A stretch of 64,000 nucleotides of DNA from Lonsdalea iberica (GTDB lineage: Bacteria > Pseudomonadota > Gammaproteobacteria > Enterobacterales > Enterobacteriaceae): positions 62,001 through 126,000 of the forward strand of contig NZ_LUTP01000003.1 of the NCBI RefSeq assembly GCF_002111585.1. The letters are read 5' to 3'. The position numbers and the translations under genes were made by a program. Shown here one piece after another: positions 35,801 through 45,519 of the stretch (positions within the stretch are counted from its first letter, which is position 1; each line of letters begins with the position of its first letter). Under the pieces are notes generated by a model, which ran no database searches, was not told where the DNA came from, and saw only the letters and a list, made by a program, of their open reading frames with translations.

Positions 35801-36662
35801 CACGCCTCAGCTGCTGGCGCTGAACGGGTCGGTGAACATTCCGTGGGCGCGCATCGTTGTGCATGATCTACCGGCCAGTTCGGTCAGCGTCTCGTCCGAT
35901 GAGGTAATGCTGAATGAAGAAGGGAAACCGACGCAGCAGAAATCGACCTCGATTCCGATTAACAGCAATCTGACTATCCACATCGGGGACGACGTCAAAC
36001 TCGACGCCTACGGTCTGAAAGCCAATCTGGCGGGGGATTTGAAAGTGGCGCAGGATGAGCGTGGTTTGGGCCTTAATGGTCAAATCAATATTCCCAGCGG
36101 ACGATTCAAAGCGTATGGTCAGGATCTGCAGGTTCGCAAAGGTCAGCTGCTATTTGCGGGGCCGCCGGGACAGCCGATGCTAAATATCGAGGCGATTCGT
36201 AACCCCGACAACACGGAAGATGATGTCACGGTGGGGATTCGCGTCACCGGCTCCGCGTCGGCGCCCAAGCTGGAGGTCTTCTCCGATCCGACTCTGTCGC
36301 AGCAGGAAGCATTGTCCTATCTGCTACGCGGTCAGGGGCTGGATAGCAGCGGAACCGATAGCTCAATGATGACCTCCGCACTGATCGGTCTGGGGGTTGC
36401 GCAGACAGGTCAAGTTGTGGGTAAAATCGGCGAGGCTTTTGGCGTAAGCAATTTAGCTCTGGACACACAGGGCGCTGGCGATAGTTCCCAAGTCGTCGTC
36501 AGCGGTTACGTCGCGCCGGGCCTGCAAGTCAAATATGGCGTGGGTATATTTGATTCACTGGCAACGTTAACGCTGCGTTATCGTTTAATGCCGAAACTAT
36601 ATCTGGAGGCGGTGTCTGGCGTCAGTCAGGCATTAGATGTGCTCTATCAGTTCGAGTTTTAG
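32820..36662 (+). CDS. tamB: Translocation and assembly module subunit TamB
   Basis: TamB is a very long periplasm-spanning protein anchored in the inner membrane (helix [16 protein letters not shown] near residues 11-26). It has a repetitive beta-helical groove and a C-terminal DUF490 domain ending LDVLYQFEF. The 1280 residues compare with 1259 in E. coli. TamB-like proteins help carry phospholipids to the outer membrane. The ATG overlaps the tamA stop (ATGA), so tamB translation depends partly on tamA being read to its end; the frameshift in tamA could therefore lower TamB. Confidence 0.96.
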   Translation: MSKLKKIGIGLIAVLLALIVALTLLVTTTPGLHFMLNSATRWVPGLAIGKVDGGWRDLTLQDFSYQMPGVTVKATRLHLALTPSCLWHSKLCINDLSLQGLDVVVDTKAMPPAAQETTTASEPTTEISTPLTLDLQHFSLQNTRVTVDDIAMSLAEFQTGMFWQGRSLTLQPTRIASLLVALPKTPAGLVVKDDVTAGDVAQTLPQVAKASQDKGAKDAAKEKTPAEPPLGERLQAIFAKPLLNDMPAITLPLDVTIADITGEQLRVTGDQDVTINRLQLQASTLKQAVTLQRFSVQSPQGSLFANGAATLNGDWPVTFNANGALNIDPLKGERLKLTVDGALRQQLKLAMNLSGPQRAQLNIDTALAEQGLPLTLKLQSSQLRWPMTGTAQYQMNNLLVNFGGKATDYALNVKGDIRGSAVPPASLRVEGKGDLQQFELAHLRLDAFKGYSDITAKVDWRDAINWSSALTISGINTGRQWPDWPVRLNGIIKANGKVVSGSDWQVQVPQLQMDGSIRENKLTAKGSLSGNAAGQWNVPGLNLALGRNQIDVKGKLDDRWQLLADINAPELNGMLPGLGGHILGNLRLDGRRDAPQVHADLTASALRWQDLRIQRIDLKSDVRTDQQIQGTLALKVAQLTQGSLKVSSVDLEAGGNEIKHQLQLTVKGEPVSGQLALNGSFDRAQERWRGTLNNTRFDTPVGEWRLTQAMSLDYLAAAQKITVGTHCWVNPHAEVCVPKPIEAGPSGQASVRLNRFDLAMLEPFLSEDTVLTGRFSGDADVSWQANGGLPQAKVTLNGDGVSVRQQMQGGALPVVFDTLTLNAGLDRGQAKIGWRMAIRGNGRLNGDVLISDPQQRRNLSGTVTIDTLSLDMLNPALQQGEKAAGIVNANLRLGGSVERPQLFGQMVLEKLDIDGNWMPVDLKNGRLAVYFNGMSSTLQGFLKTTQGQVNLAGGADWSQPDAWRARVAVKGDRMRVTVPPMVRLDVSPDIVFEATPQLLALNGSVNIPWARIVVHDLPASSVSVSSDEVMLNEEGKPTQQKSTSIPINSNLTIHIGDDVKLDAYGLKANLAGDLKVAQDERGLGLNGQINIPSGRFKAYGQDLQVRKGQLLFAGPPGQPMLNIEAIRNPDNTEDDVTVGIRVTGSASAPKLEVFSDPTLSQQEALSYLLRGQGLDSSGTDSSMMTSALIGLGVAQTGQVVGKIGEAFGVSNLALDTQGAGDSSQVVVSGYVAPGLQVKYGVGIFDSLATLTLRYRLMPKLYLEAVSGVSQALDVLYQFEF

Positions 36663-36664
36663 CG

Positions 36665-37012
36665 ATGCGAATTATTGTGTATGGCAGTTTACGACGCAAA
36701 CAGGGAAATAGTCATTGGATGACCAATGCACAATGGTTAGGCGACCACCAGCTTGAAGGTTATGAGCTGTATGATTTGGGTCACTATCCGGCGGCAGTGG
36801 CGGGTGAGGGGGCGGTATACGGCGAAGTCTATCGCATAAGTTCCTCCATCCTGACCGAGTTGGATGCTTTAAAACGAGACGGGGGCGAATATCAACGCAA
36901 GCTGATATTTACCCCTTACGGTAGCGCTTGGATCTATCTTTATCAGCGCTCCGTGATGGGGCTGCGGCGCATCAGTAGCGGCGACTGGTCTAAACGCGAC
37001 GACGACGCGTAA
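36665..37012 (+). CDS. ytfP: Gamma-glutamylcyclotransferase-like protein YtfP
   Basis: The 115-residue protein begins MRIIVYGSLRRKQGNSHWM; YGSL is the substrate-binding motif of the AIG2/GGCT-like fold, and a glutamate in the LDALKRDGGEYQR segment is the likely general base. The physiological substrate is not known. It starts two bases after tamB, the normal operon order tamA-tamB-ytfP. Confidence 0.94.
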   Translation: MRIIVYGSLRRKQGNSHWMTNAQWLGDHQLEGYELYDLGHYPAAVAGEGAVYGEVYRISSSILTELDALKRDGGEYQRKLIFTPYGSAWIYLYQRSVMGLRRISSGDWSKRDDDA

Positions 37013-37116
37013 CTGCCTTTCATCGTTCTGCTACCCCGACACGCGGCGCTTTGCTCATGACGGGGCAGGGCAGGCGTAAAAACCGGGAAATCGTTTTTCA
37101 TTCTGCTTCAGTAACT

Positions 37117-37147
37117 AAAAAACACCGCCAGTTGCGGTGTTTTTTTA
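37117..37147 (+). terminator. Terminator of the tamA-tamB-ytfP operon
   Basis: AAAAAACACCGC pairs with GCGGTGTTTTTTT around CAGTT. Confidence 0.93.
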
Positions 37148-37255
37148 TGCCTGTCGCTAGGGAATGCCTCTCCCATCAATTACCCCTTCTTACCGCCAAT
37201 GCGCGCGATCGCGAAAAGGGGCCGGGGGAGAACAACGGGCAGGCGTTCAAACGAC

Positions 37256-37288
37256 AAGGGGGCTGAGACATTAAGCCTCAGCCCCCTT
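37256..37288 (-). terminator. Terminator of ppa
   Basis: AAGGGGGCTGAG pairs with CTCAGCCCCCTT around a nine-base loop, downstream of the ppa stop on the minus strand. The trailing T-run is short. Confidence 0.7.
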
Positions 37289-37345
37289 GCAGAGACAGGT
37301 CATGCGCTGCCGGGAACGTCTTCCCGCTGCGCTTTCACTGCGGGA

Positions 37346-37876
37346 TTACTTGTTTTTGGCGCGTTCGAACGAAGCAACGATTTCCGCTTTTGCGGCTTCA
37401 GCGTTGTCCCAGCCTTCCACTTTCACCCACTTGCCTTTTTCCAGATCTTTGTAGTGCTCAAAGAAATGGCCGATCTGCGCACGGAGCAGTTCAGGCAGAT
37501 CGTTCACATCCTGAATGTGCTCGTACTCTTTGCTCAGTTTGCTGTGCGGTACGGCAACGACCTTGGCATCTTCACCGGATTCGTCGGTCATTTTCAGTAC
37601 GCCGACCGGACGGCAACGGATCACTGAGCCTGGCTGCAGCGGATATGGGGTTGGAACCAGTACATCGACCGGATCGCCGTCCAGCGACAGAGTGTGGTTG
37701 ATGTAACCGTAGTTGCACGGGTAGAACATCGCTGTAGACATAAAGCGGTCGACAAACAGCGCGCCGGTTTCTTTGTCTACTTCATATTTAATGGGATCGG
37801 AATTCGCGGGAATTTCGATGACTACATAAATATCTTCCGGAAGCGATTTGCCTGCCGGCACCGTATTCAAGCTCAT
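37346..37876 (-). CDS. ppa: Inorganic pyrophosphatase
   Basis: This essential cytoplasmic hexamer hydrolyses pyrophosphate and so drives biosynthetic reactions. The 176-residue product equals E. coli. It has [20 protein letters not shown], the substrate and metal loop [15 protein letters not shown] with its aspartates, and [10 protein letters not shown] chose ATG 37876, preceded by AAGGAAACC; the seven codons upstream are not conserved. A TATAAT on the minus strand at 37919-37924 is a likely -10 element. Confidence 0.97.
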   Translation of the reverse strand: MSLNTVPAGKSLPEDIYVVIEIPANSDPIKYEVDKETGALFVDRFMSTAMFYPCNYGYINHTLSLDGDPVDVLVPTPYPLQPGSVIRCRPVGVLKMTDESGEDAKVVAVPHSKLSKEYEHIQDVNDLPELLRAQIGHFFEHYKDLEKGKWVKVEGWDNAEAAKAEIVASFERAKNK

Positions 37877-38166
37877 GTCGGTTTCCTTCTCTTTCAAACC
37901 AGAAATGGAGTGGCGGTCATTATAGCCAACTCGTCGTGAAAGTCGCGGTTTTTAGCAGTACGGACGCCGGTTCGGCGTGCCGCAGGGCTAGGGCTGCTTC
38001 AGCCGGGGGCTTACGTCATTGAGGGGTCACTAGCAAGCTAATCATAACCAATATAATAATTAATTTAATTGAAGAGTCAGGGTGATGATCCGATAAGAAG
38101 GGGGCTTCTTTAATGAGATTTATCTATTTTTCACGGCTTTTTCATTAAGTTAAGAGGGATTTTGGG
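37877..38166. other. Divergent intergenic region ppa-chemoreceptor
   Basis: 290 bases that hold the ppa promoter and the chemoreceptor promoter. The region is AT-rich at 38036-38070. In E. coli ppa is not next to a chemoreceptor, so a rearrangement boundary lies near here. Confidence 0.5.
38070..38096 (+). promoter_or_regulatory. Candidate sigma-28 (FliA) promoter for the chemoreceptor
   Basis: TGAA (38070-38073), 15 bases, then TCCGATAA (38089-38096) compares with the consensus TAAA-N15-GCCGATAA: one mismatch in each element. It lies about 70 bases before ATG 38167, a sensible place for a flagellar late-class gene. Confidence 0.55.
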
Positions 38167-39753
38167 ATGTTGAAAAATATCACGGTGAAGTCCAGCCTGA
38201 TTGTGTTGTTGAGCGTCATGGTACTGCTGCTGCTGCTGGTCAGCGGTATTGGCGCCAACGCAATCAGCCAGGGAAATGCTTCGTTAAGCTCGATCGATAA
38301 AATACAGGGGAAAGAACTTGGGACGCTGGCGGCGAGCTATACGGCGACGCTGCGAGCCCGCACTACCGCCTATCAGGCCGCACGGCAGATGGATGAAGGC
38401 AATGTTACCCGGGCGAAGGAAACGCTGTCGCGCGTTGAAAGTTATCTGGACCGTTCTCGCAAGGATATGGATGAGTTTCTGGCGTACGGCACGGTGACCG
38501 CCAAAGGCGCGATCTTGGCCGAGCAGATCAAAACCAGCTATGAAAACTACCGTAATCTGGGCATCACCCCGATGATGGAAGCGTTGAAAAAAGGCGACAC
38601 CGTCGAGTTCTACAAAATCACACAAGATGTTGTGGTGCCTTATAGCATGGCGATGGATAAAGCCATTAACGACTTCCGCGTCTTCGCCGTCATGGTGGGG
38701 GACAATCTGCTCACCAAAGCCGAAGAGCTGGCGTTAAGTCGCCTGTCGATTATCGGTCTCTCCTGCGTGCTGACGTTGCTGCTGTCCGGTGTGGCCTGGG
38801 TCGTGATCAAGCGTCTGATCCTGCAACCGTTGGATCGCTCCGTCTATCAGCTGGAAGTCATTGCTGGCGGCGATCTGTCCCAGCATATTGAAGACGGCGG
38901 CAAGAATGAAATTGGCCGCCTGATTCAAGCGATGAAGACGATGCAGGAGGCGCTGGCGAACGCTGTCGGACGAGTGCGCGATGCGGGGAGTCATATTGAG
39001 GTCGGCACGCGAGAGCTGGCTGCCGGCAACGTCAATCTGGCGGAGCGTACCGAGGAGTCAGCGGCCTCATTGGAGCAGACCGCCGCCAGCATGGAGCAGT
39101 TGTCTTCTACGGTTAAACTGAATGCGGAAAGCGCCGACCAGGCCTACCTGCTGTCGCAGAACGTGGCCGATATCGCCGACAAGGGCAGCGACGCCGTTCG
39201 TCGGATGCTGGAAAAAATGGAGCTGATCTCCCAGAGCACGGCGAGCGTGGCGGACATTCTGGCGATGATCGACGGCATCGCTTTCCAGACCAACATTCTC
39301 GCGTTGAACGCGGCGGTTGAAGCAGCGCGTGCAGGCGAGCAGGGACGCGGCTTCGCCGTAGTGGCCGGCGAAGTCCGTAGTCTGGCCCAGCGCAGCGCGC
39401 AGTCTGCTAAAGAGATTAAAACGCTGTTGGAAGATTCGCATGTTCAGGTGCGTGAAGGCACGGAAATCGCGCAGGTCGCCGGTGAAACTATGAAAGACGT
39501 TTCGTCCGCCGTGGTGCAGGTGACGACGCTGATGGGCGAGATTTCCACCGCGACCCGCGAACAAAGCAACGGCATCGATCAGGTCAACACCGCCGTTTCG
39601 CAGATGGACAGCGTGGCGCAGCAGAACGCGTCTTTGGTTGAGGAGTCGGCTTCTGCGACGCGTTCGCTGGAAGAACAGTCGATAGAACTGGCGGCCAGTA
39701 TGGCGCTGTTTAAGCTGGGAAATGAGCCGTTGGCCGCGATTGCCCGCAGCTAA
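38167..39753 (+). CDS. Methyl-accepting chemotaxis protein
   Basis: This 528-residue receptor is paralogous to the one at 892-2472. It starts [20 protein letters not shown] with a membrane helix, then a periplasmic four-helix sensor with a TarH-like pattern ([20 protein letters not shown]), a second helix ([17 protein letters not shown]), HAMP and the signalling hairpin [20 protein letters not shown]. It lacks the NWETF-type C-terminal pentapeptide. The ligand is unknown. It is probably transcribed alone from a flagellar-type promoter. Confidence 0.95.
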   Translation: MLKNITVKSSLIVLLSVMVLLLLLVSGIGANAISQGNASLSSIDKIQGKELGTLAASYTATLRARTTAYQAARQMDEGNVTRAKETLSRVESYLDRSRKDMDEFLAYGTVTAKGAILAEQIKTSYENYRNLGITPMMEALKKGDTVEFYKITQDVVVPYSMAMDKAINDFRVFAVMVGDNLLTKAEELALSRLSIIGLSCVLTLLLSGVAWVVIKRLILQPLDRSVYQLEVIAGGDLSQHIEDGGKNEIGRLIQAMKTMQEALANAVGRVRDAGSHIEVGTRELAAGNVNLAERTEESAASLEQTAASMEQLSSTVKLNAESADQAYLLSQNVADIADKGSDAVRRMLEKMELISQSTASVADILAMIDGIAFQTNILALNAAVEAARAGEQGRGFAVVAGEVRSLAQRSAQSAKEIKTLLEDSHVQVREGTEIAQVAGETMKDVSSAVVQVTTLMGEISTATREQSNGIDQVNTAVSQMDSVAQQNASLVEESASATRSLEEQSIELAASMALFKLGNEPLAAIARS

Positions 39754-39807
39754 ACGGAACTCACGCGTCGCTGCGTGTCAGCGGCGTCGTGAACAAAACG
39801 ATGCGGG

Positions 39808-40434
39808 TTACTTCTGTTCGGAAGAGGATGAAGAGGCGTTCCCGTGTCGTTTTTTCCAGATTTTGGTCTCCCGACCACGCCATAAACGCTGGATGTTGTC
39901 ATGGTGGCGGACCAATATCAGGCAGGAGAGCATGGCGACAGGGAAGGTCAACTGCGGTTTAAACCACCAGACGTAAAACGGCGCGATGAGCGCACTCACA
40001 ATAGCGCCTAGCGACGAATACCCGCTTAGCAGCACGGTTAACAGCCACGTCCCCGTCATCAATCCGGTTAAATCCCAGCCGATAGGCGCGATCGCGCCGA
40101 ACGCCGTCGCTACCCCTTTACCGCCGTGAAAGCGAAAGAACAGCGGATAGATATGGCCCAAACAGGCGGCGATGGCGATCAAGCCGAGATAAAAGGGCGG
40201 GACGCCCAGCGCGTAAGCGCCCCACACCGGCAGCATTCCCTTGAGAACATCGAAAAGCAGTACGGCGGCGGCAGCCCCTTTACCGCCGACGCGTAAGACG
40301 TTGGTGGCGCCCGGGTTTCCGGAGCCGTTTTCGCGTGGGTCTGGCAATCCTGCGATCCTACAGACCAGAATCGCACTGGAAATCGAGCCGCACAGATACG
40401 CGAGGATAATCATTCCCAGCGCGGTAGCACTCAT
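39808..40434 (-). CDS. plsY: Glycerol-3-phosphate acyltransferase PlsY
   Basis: PlsY transfers acyl groups from acyl-phosphate to glycerol-3-phosphate, the first step of phospholipid synthesis, in the inner membrane. The 208-residue protein has the conserved loops [25 protein letters not shown] and the late HHDNIQRL, with several membrane helices. I chose ATG 40434 by family alignment ([20 protein letters not shown]); the frame extends 30 codons upstream. It is divergent from folB, as in E. coli. Confidence 0.95.
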   Translation of the reverse strand: MSATALGMIILAYLCGSISSAILVCRIAGLPDPRENGSGNPGATNVLRVGGKGAAAAVLLFDVLKGMLPVWGAYALGVPPFYLGLIAIAACLGHIYPLFFRFHGGKGVATAFGAIAPIGWDLTGLMTGTWLLTVLLSGYSSLGAIVSALIAPFYVWWFKPQLTFPVAMLSCLILVRHHDNIQRLWRGRETKIWKKRHGNASSSSSEQK

Positions 40435-40541
40435 AGTATGCGTCCGTCTAATAAAGGTCGTTTTAATATTAGCATCCAAGGATAATACGCATATTCGGCC
40501 GGAAGTGGTATCCGGCAGCCGCAAAAACAGAGGGTAAGGTA

Positions 40542-40895
40542 ATGGATATCGTATTTATCGAAGAACTTAGCGTGATTACCACGATCGGCGTTTACGACTG
40601 GGAGCAGACCATTCAGCAGAAGCTGGTGTTCGATATTGAAATGGGCTGGGACAACCGCGCCGCCGCCGCCAGCGATGACGTTAAAGATTGTCTAAGCTAT
40701 GCGGATGTCAGCGAGGCGGTTATTGAGCTGGTCTCCACACAGCGGTTCGCGCTGGTTGAACGCGTGGCCGAAGATGTGGTCCAAATGCTGATGAAACGAT
40801 TCGGGATACCGTGGATGCGTCTTAAAGTCAGCAAACCGGGAGCAGTCGCTCAGGCTCGCGCGGTCGGCGTGGTGATCGAGCGAGGAATGAGATAA
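40542..40895 (+). CDS. folB: Dihydroneopterin aldolase
   Basis: FolB cleaves 7,8-dihydroneopterin to 6-hydroxymethyl-dihydropterin and glycolaldehyde in folate synthesis. The 117-residue product has [20 protein letters not shown], the [12 protein letters not shown] region and the catalytic lysine in [11 protein letters not shown]. It lies upstream of uppP in the usual order. Confidence 0.96.
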   Translation: MDIVFIEELSVITTIGVYDWEQTIQQKLVFDIEMGWDNRAAAASDDVKDCLSYADVSEAVIELVSTQRFALVERVAEDVVQMLMKRFGIPWMRLKVSKPGAVAQARAVGVVIERGMR

Positions 40896-40973
40896 TTCCG
40901 GTATGTCATGATTAGAGACCCTTCCTAAGGTCATTATCTCGTAATCTCATTATTTTAATGTCGTTTCATATGC

Positions 40974-41005
40974 AGCGGCTCGCGTGCAGCGAGGCCGCTT
41001 TTTTA
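40974..41005 (+). terminator. Terminator of folB
   Basis: AGCGGC and GCCGCT flank an internal CGC/GCG pair and are followed by six T residues. It ends 30 bases before the uppP start. Confidence 0.75.
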
Positions 41006-41035
41006 TGGTTACGGTTTGATGGAGCTGAACAGGTA

Positions 41036-41857
41036 ATGACGGATTCATACACGTTGCTGGTGGCGTTTATCCTTGGGATCGTCGAGGGTCTGACGGAGTT
41101 TTTACCGGTCTCCTCGACCGGACATATGATCCTGGTCGGTCATTGGTTGGGATTTGAGAACGATCTGTCGAAAACCTTCGAGGTGGTGATTCAGCTGGGG
41201 TCTATTCTGGCAGTGGTCGTCGTGTTCTGGCGGCGCATGTTCGGCCTGATCGGCATCCATTTTGGACGCCAGCCCCATGAGGGCATCAAGCCCACAGGGC
41301 GTTTGACGCTGGTGCATATCTTGTTGGGAATGGGGCCGGCGGTGGTGCTGGGGATGTTTTTCCACGACGCCATCAAAACGCTGTTTAATCCGCAGATGGT
41401 GGCATGGGCGTTGATCGCCGGCGGTATTTTGCTGCTGATTGCCGAAAAATGGCGTCCTAAAACCCCGCGCGCGGAGGGGCTGGATGATATCAGTTATCGC
41501 CAGGCTTTCTATATCGGGTGCTTTCAGTGTCTGGCGCTATGGCCGGGATTTTCCCGCTCCGGCGCGACCATCTCCGGCGGGATGTTGACGGGCGTGAGCC
41601 GTTATGCGGCGTCTGAGTTTTCCTTCATCCTGGCGGTGCCGATGATGCTGGGGGCCAGCGGGCTGGATTTGTATAAAAACTGGCATCTGATGAGCATGTC
41701 GGCGGTGCCGATGTTTGCCATTGGCTTTGTCACGGCGTTCGTCGTCGCCATGATCGCGATTAAAACGTTCCTGGCGGTGATCAAGCGGATGTCGTTTGTG
41801 CCCTTCGCCATTTACCGTTTCATCGTCGGCGCGGCGGTGTATCTGATCTTCATGTAA
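41036..41857 (+). CDS. uppP: Undecaprenyl-diphosphatase UppP (BacA)
   Basis: This integral inner-membrane enzyme recycles undecaprenyl pyrophosphate, the lipid carrier for peptidoglycan, and confers bacitracin resistance when abundant. The 273 residues equal E. coli BacA. Motifs are [19 protein letters not shown] and [16 protein letters not shown] chose ATG 41036, with AGGTA upstream; the frame's upstream part overlaps the folB terminator. Confidence 0.96.
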   Translation: MTDSYTLLVAFILGIVEGLTEFLPVSSTGHMILVGHWLGFENDLSKTFEVVIQLGSILAVVVVFWRRMFGLIGIHFGRQPHEGIKPTGRLTLVHILLGMGPAVVLGMFFHDAIKTLFNPQMVAWALIAGGILLLIAEKWRPKTPRAEGLDDISYRQAFYIGCFQCLALWPGFSRSGATISGGMLTGVSRYAASEFSFILAVPMMLGASGLDLYKNWHLMSMSAVPMFAIGFVTAFVVAMIAIKTFLAVIKRMSFVPFAIYRFIVGAAVYLIFM

Positions 41858-41896
41858 CAAAGCGGGAAGAGCCCCGCGACCAGTATGGCTCAACAT

Positions 41897-41943
41897 ACGG
41901 CCTTTCCCCCTGCGGCGACGCATGAAGGAAAGGCCGTTTTTTT
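41897..41943 (+). terminator. Terminator of uppP
   Basis: ACGGCCTTT pairs with AAAGGCCGT across a longer loop, then seven T residues that overlap the cca stop on the other strand. Confidence 0.75.
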
Positions 41944-43180
41944 AGTCCGCGTCCTGCTGGTCTTTCCAGTTTTGCAGCGCGCGGCGGCGTCGCCAGTGCA
42001 GTTCGTCGCGAATCGCCACGTTGCGAAAGCCATCGGCTACGACCTGTGCGCTGGTGACGCTGCTCGCAACCTTGAAAGCTTCACGCAGATAATCGCCTTG
42101 CGGATAAGGCTTGTTCTCAAAGCCGGTACGGCCGCGCGCATCGGCTTCGCTGGTGAGGATCAGCTGGTCCAGACGATGAGGTTTGCGCCAGACATCGATG
42201 CTGTCGAACAGCTTCAGCAGCGTCTTGGGCTGTAGGATCGGCGCGGTGTGCAGCAGATCGTGGAACTCCGCCACCAGTTTCGCCAAATCGCGTATCTGAT
42301 TGGGGATCCGCAGCCGTTGACACAACGCTTCAATTAGCTTGATGCCCGCCGGACCATGTCCGTGGTGGCGCGGCCACAGCGACGGCGGCGTCAGACCTTT
42401 GCCGACGTCGTGGCACAGCGAGGCGAACCGCACGTCGATCTCGGGGCTGAGCTGCGCCGCGATCCCCAGCGTCATCATGACATGAACGCCGGTGTCGATT
42501 TCCGGGTGCCATTGCGCAGGCGCGGGGACGCCAAACAGATTGTCGATTTCGGGGAACAAGACCTGCAGCGCGCCGCAGTCCCGCAGCCGTTCGAAATAGA
42601 CCTGTGGCGAGTTCGACCCCAGCGCCTTTTCGGTCTCTTTCCACACGCGTTCCGGCGTCAGGCTGTCGAGTTCGCCGCTGTCGACCATCTGACGCATTAG
42701 GGCCAGCGTTTCCGGCGCTATCGTAAAGCCTAGATGAGCGTAGCGGGCGGCGAATCGCGCAACGCGCAACACCCGTAGCGGATCTTCGCCGAATGCATCG
42801 GAAACGTGGCGGAGTTGTTTGGATTCGAGATCGCGCTGGCCGCCGTAGGGATCGATCAGGCTGCCGTCTTCATCTTGCGCGATGGCATTGATGGTCAGAT
42901 CGCGGCGCTGGAGATCGTCTTCCAGCGTGACATCCGGACTGGCGTTGCAGACAAAACCGGTATATCCCTGCCCGGATTTACGTTCCGTTCGGGCCAGGGC
43001 GTACTCTTCGCGGCTGGTGGGATGCAGGAAGACGGGGAAGTCCCTGCCGACCTGCTGATAGCCGAGTGTTAACAGTGTTTCGGGCGTGGCACCGACCACC
43101 ACCCAGTCGCGCTCGGTGACGGGTTGATGCAACAAACCATCGCGCACGGCGCCACCCACAAGGTAAATCTTCAAACCCAA
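41942..43180 (-). CDS. cca: Multifunctional CCA tRNA nucleotidyltransferase
   Basis: Cca adds or repairs the 3'-CCA of tRNAs without a template; the enterobacterial form also has an HD phosphohydrolase domain. The 412-residue product begins [20 protein letters not shown] (nucleotidyltransferase motif GGAVRD). [12 protein letters not shown] follows, and the HD motif is [12 protein letters not shown]. Length and order with uppP and ygiM are normal. Confidence 0.96.
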   Translation of the reverse strand: MGLKIYLVGGAVRDGLLHQPVTERDWVVVGATPETLLTLGYQQVGRDFPVFLHPTSREEYALARTERKSGQGYTGFVCNASPDVTLEDDLQRRDLTINAIAQDEDGSLIDPYGGQRDLESKQLRHVSDAFGEDPLRVLRVARFAARYAHLGFTIAPETLALMRQMVDSGELDSLTPERVWKETEKALGSNSPQVYFERLRDCGALQVLFPEIDNLFGVPAPAQWHPEIDTGVHVMMTLGIAAQLSPEIDVRFASLCHDVGKGLTPPSLWPRHHGHGPAGIKLIEALCQRLRIPNQIRDLAKLVAEFHDLLHTAPILQPKTLLKLFDSIDVWRKPHRLDQLILTSEADARGRTGFENKPYPQGDYLREAFKVASSVTSAQVVADGFRNVAIRDELHWRRRRALQNWKDQQDAD

Positions 43181-43265
43181 CTCCTGAATCTACGGTTTCT
43201 TAGTGACTATGGCTCACTATAACCTTTATTGATGTTCAGCGTCGGGTTTGAATACGGGCAAAGGA

Positions 43266-43886
43266 TTAGCCCATCCAGCGATCGTTTTTCTTGCGACGTG
43301 GGATCAGATGCGGCAACACCAGCCCCAGCAGCAGACCAGCGCCTGCTACGCCGCCGCCGTACATGAACCACTGTAGGATCAACGTGCGCTGTTTGTCATC
43401 CAATTGCACGTTGGCGGCGTTGACCTTCTTCTGCGCCACGACCAGCTGATTTTTCAGATCCTGATTTTCGCGCTGCAGCCCGGTGATCACGTTATCGCTG
43501 GCGGCGACTTTTTGCTGCATATCCGCAGTGCGCTGGTTCCAGCTCTGGTCGATGTGGGTCAGCTTGTCGGTCAGGACTTTCACCTGATTCTCCAGATCCG
43601 GCACGCGGGTGCGCAGGCTAGGCATCTGGCTCAGCTGATCGAGCGGGATCCAGCTGGCGCGGCCTTTGCTGTCGCGGATCTGGGCATAGCCCGCTCCATC
43701 GTTGACTTCCACGACGGAGACTTCTTCACCCGCCTTCAGCGTGCCGACAATACGGTACTGGTTGCCCGGTCCGCTGTGAATGTAGGTGATGAGTTCATCG
43801 GAGATGTAGCGTTTTTCTTCCGCCTGGGCGCCAAAGGTGACGGCAAGGCCAACGAGGCCGGCAATAATAAAGCGTAATTTCTGCAT
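43266..43886 (-). CDS. ygiM: TIGR04211-type SH3 domain protein YgiM
   Basis: The 206-residue protein has a signal peptide (MQKLRFIIAGLVGLAVTFGA), a bacterial SH3 domain (YIHSGPGNQYRIVGTLKAGE), a coiled coil of about 80 residues and a membrane helix near the C-terminus (GGGVAGAGLLLGLVLPHLIP) with a basic cytoplasmic tail. Its function is not settled; it is envelope-associated. It is divergent from ygiF, the conserved order. Confidence 0.92.
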   Translation of the reverse strand: MQKLRFIIAGLVGLAVTFGAQAEEKRYISDELITYIHSGPGNQYRIVGTLKAGEEVSVVEVNDGAGYAQIRDSKGRASWIPLDQLSQMPSLRTRVPDLENQVKVLTDKLTHIDQSWNQRTADMQQKVAASDNVITGLQRENQDLKNQLVVAQKKVNAANVQLDDKQRTLILQWFMYGGGVAGAGLLLGLVLPHLIPRRKKNDRWMG

Positions 43887-44129
43887 AAGATCATCAGGTT
43901 GCGTGAATGAATGTGTAATATTCGTCGGATAAGTCTGACGACGCGGGTGACAAACCTAAATGGGAACTGTCTTACTCTTGTTTGTCAGCCGAAGACGCAG
44001 GATAACCGATGATGGTGATGGCCGCACGTCTGGCGGCCTGCAGCGGCGAGGCGATGGCAACGGTGGCAAGGTAGCGTAAAATGTTATTTACTGACGAGAT
44101 TCCCGCAGCATCCGGTGTAGCTAACTATT

Positions 44130-45464
44130 ATGAGTGAAGAGATCGAACTGAAATTTATCGTCCATCCAGCCACGGTGCCCGCTTTGCAAGCGCAGCTGAA
44201 CCAGTGGAAGAGCGACTACAGCCACAGCAAGCATTTACATGCGCATCAGTTGGCGAACATTTATTACGAAACGCCGGACGGCTACCTGCGTCAGCACGGT
44301 ATCGGGCTGCGTATCCGTGGGGAAAACGGCCGCTACGAAATGACCGCCAAAACGGCGGGCAAGGTGGTCGGCGGCCTGCATCAGCATCCGGAATATAACG
44401 TCGAGCTGGCAGGACCGCAGTTGGACATTCGTCTGTTGCCGGACGATATTTGGCCGGAGCACTGCGACCTTGACGCATTGGCGGCAGAGTTAACGCCGTT
44501 GTTCAGCACCGATTTCCGTCGTGAAGTCTGGGTCGTGTCTCATCACCAAAGCATTATCGAAATGGTGCTCGATCGCGGCGAGGTGGTGGCCGGGGAATGG
44601 CAGGAGCCGATTTGCGAGCTGGAGTTGGAGCTGAAGGTCGGACAGCGTAGCGACCTGCTGGAATTCGCCGACGAGCTTTCCGACGTGGGCGGCCTGCGGC
44701 AGGGCTACTTGAGCAAAGCGGCCCGCGGTTATCAGCTGGCTAAAGGCAATCCGCCGCGTGACCGACACGCCCTGACGTTCATGCCGGTTAAAGACAAAAT
44801 GACGCTCGATGAGGGAATTGAGGCGGGTCTGGAGTTTGGGCTGACGCACTGGCAGTATCACGAAGAGCTGTGGGTGCGGGGCGATCAGGCCGCGCGCGAC
44901 AGCATGCTGGAAGCGGGAACGCTGTTGCGGGAAATGCTGGTGCTGGTCGGCGGCGTGGTGCCGCGTAAAGTGACCTCGGCATTTCGCGGCGCCTTGACGG
45001 CGCTGGAAGCGAAGGCTTTGACCGATCTCGACGCAGAGACCGTCTGCTTCGATAAGGATTACCTGAAAAGTAAACTGGTGCTGACGACCTGGCTGCTGGA
45101 AGCAGGCTGGCGTCGTTATATGGATAACCGCGAGCGCATGCGTTTGCGGAGTTCCTATAAACGCTTCGCTGATATCATGCTGAGCCGGAGTCTGGCGGAG
45201 CTGAAGTCCGTCTTTGCGCATTCGCTGACGTCGCTGCATTACGAACAGCAACTGCCGCGTTTGGAACGTGGACTGAGCGCTTTTATGCTGCTGGGCGGTT
45301 TCTATCCGGCGGCGGCGGCGGGCGATTATGTTCGCGTCTGGCGCGAGCTGGCGCAGCAAATCGCCAAGCTTAATGTCCACCAACCGGCGCCTGTCGCGTT
45401 GGATGATATCCGTAAGCAGGCGATTACCTGTCCGCCTTTCTGGCTGAACAGCGGACAACCATGA
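44130..45464 (+). CDS. ygiF: Inorganic triphosphatase YgiF (CYTH-CHAD)
   Basis: YgiF hydrolyses inorganic triphosphate. The 444-residue protein starts with a CYTH domain whose EIELKF motif (residues 4-9) carries the metal-binding glutamates, and ends with a histidine-rich alpha-helical CHAD domain that binds polyphosphate (from about residue 230). E. coli YgiF has 433 residues. glnE follows after 55 bases, and cotranscription is likely. Confidence 0.94.
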   Translation: MSEEIELKFIVHPATVPALQAQLNQWKSDYSHSKHLHAHQLANIYYETPDGYLRQHGIGLRIRGENGRYEMTAKTAGKVVGGLHQHPEYNVELAGPQLDIRLLPDDIWPEHCDLDALAAELTPLFSTDFRREVWVVSHHQSIIEMVLDRGEVVAGEWQEPICELELELKVGQRSDLLEFADELSDVGGLRQGYLSKAARGYQLAKGNPPRDRHALTFMPVKDKMTLDEGIEAGLEFGLTHWQYHEELWVRGDQAARDSMLEAGTLLREMLVLVGGVVPRKVTSAFRGALTALEAKALTDLDAETVCFDKDYLKSKLVLTTWLLEAGWRRYMDNRERMRLRSSYKRFADIMLSRSLAELKSVFAHSLTSLHYEQQLPRLERGLSAFMLLGGFYPAAAAGDYVRVWRELAQQIAKLNVHQPAPVALDDIRKQAITCPPFWLNSGQP

Positions 45465-45519
45465 TGCAATGAACCCAGCCGCCTGTCGTCGGAGCAGGCG
45501 GCGGTGTGAGGATAGGTCG

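Larger units (their letters stand above)
37013..37345. other. Intergenic region ytfP-ppa
   Basis: About 330 bases between converging genes. It contains two separate strong terminators (37117 and 37256), and I see no gene between them. Confidence 0.6.

Noticed and set aside
34620-35864. 414-codon open frame on the minus strand
   Set aside because: It lies wholly antisense to tamB, is rich in His/Arg/Gln as expected of a shadow of GC-rich coding DNA, and shows no family motif.
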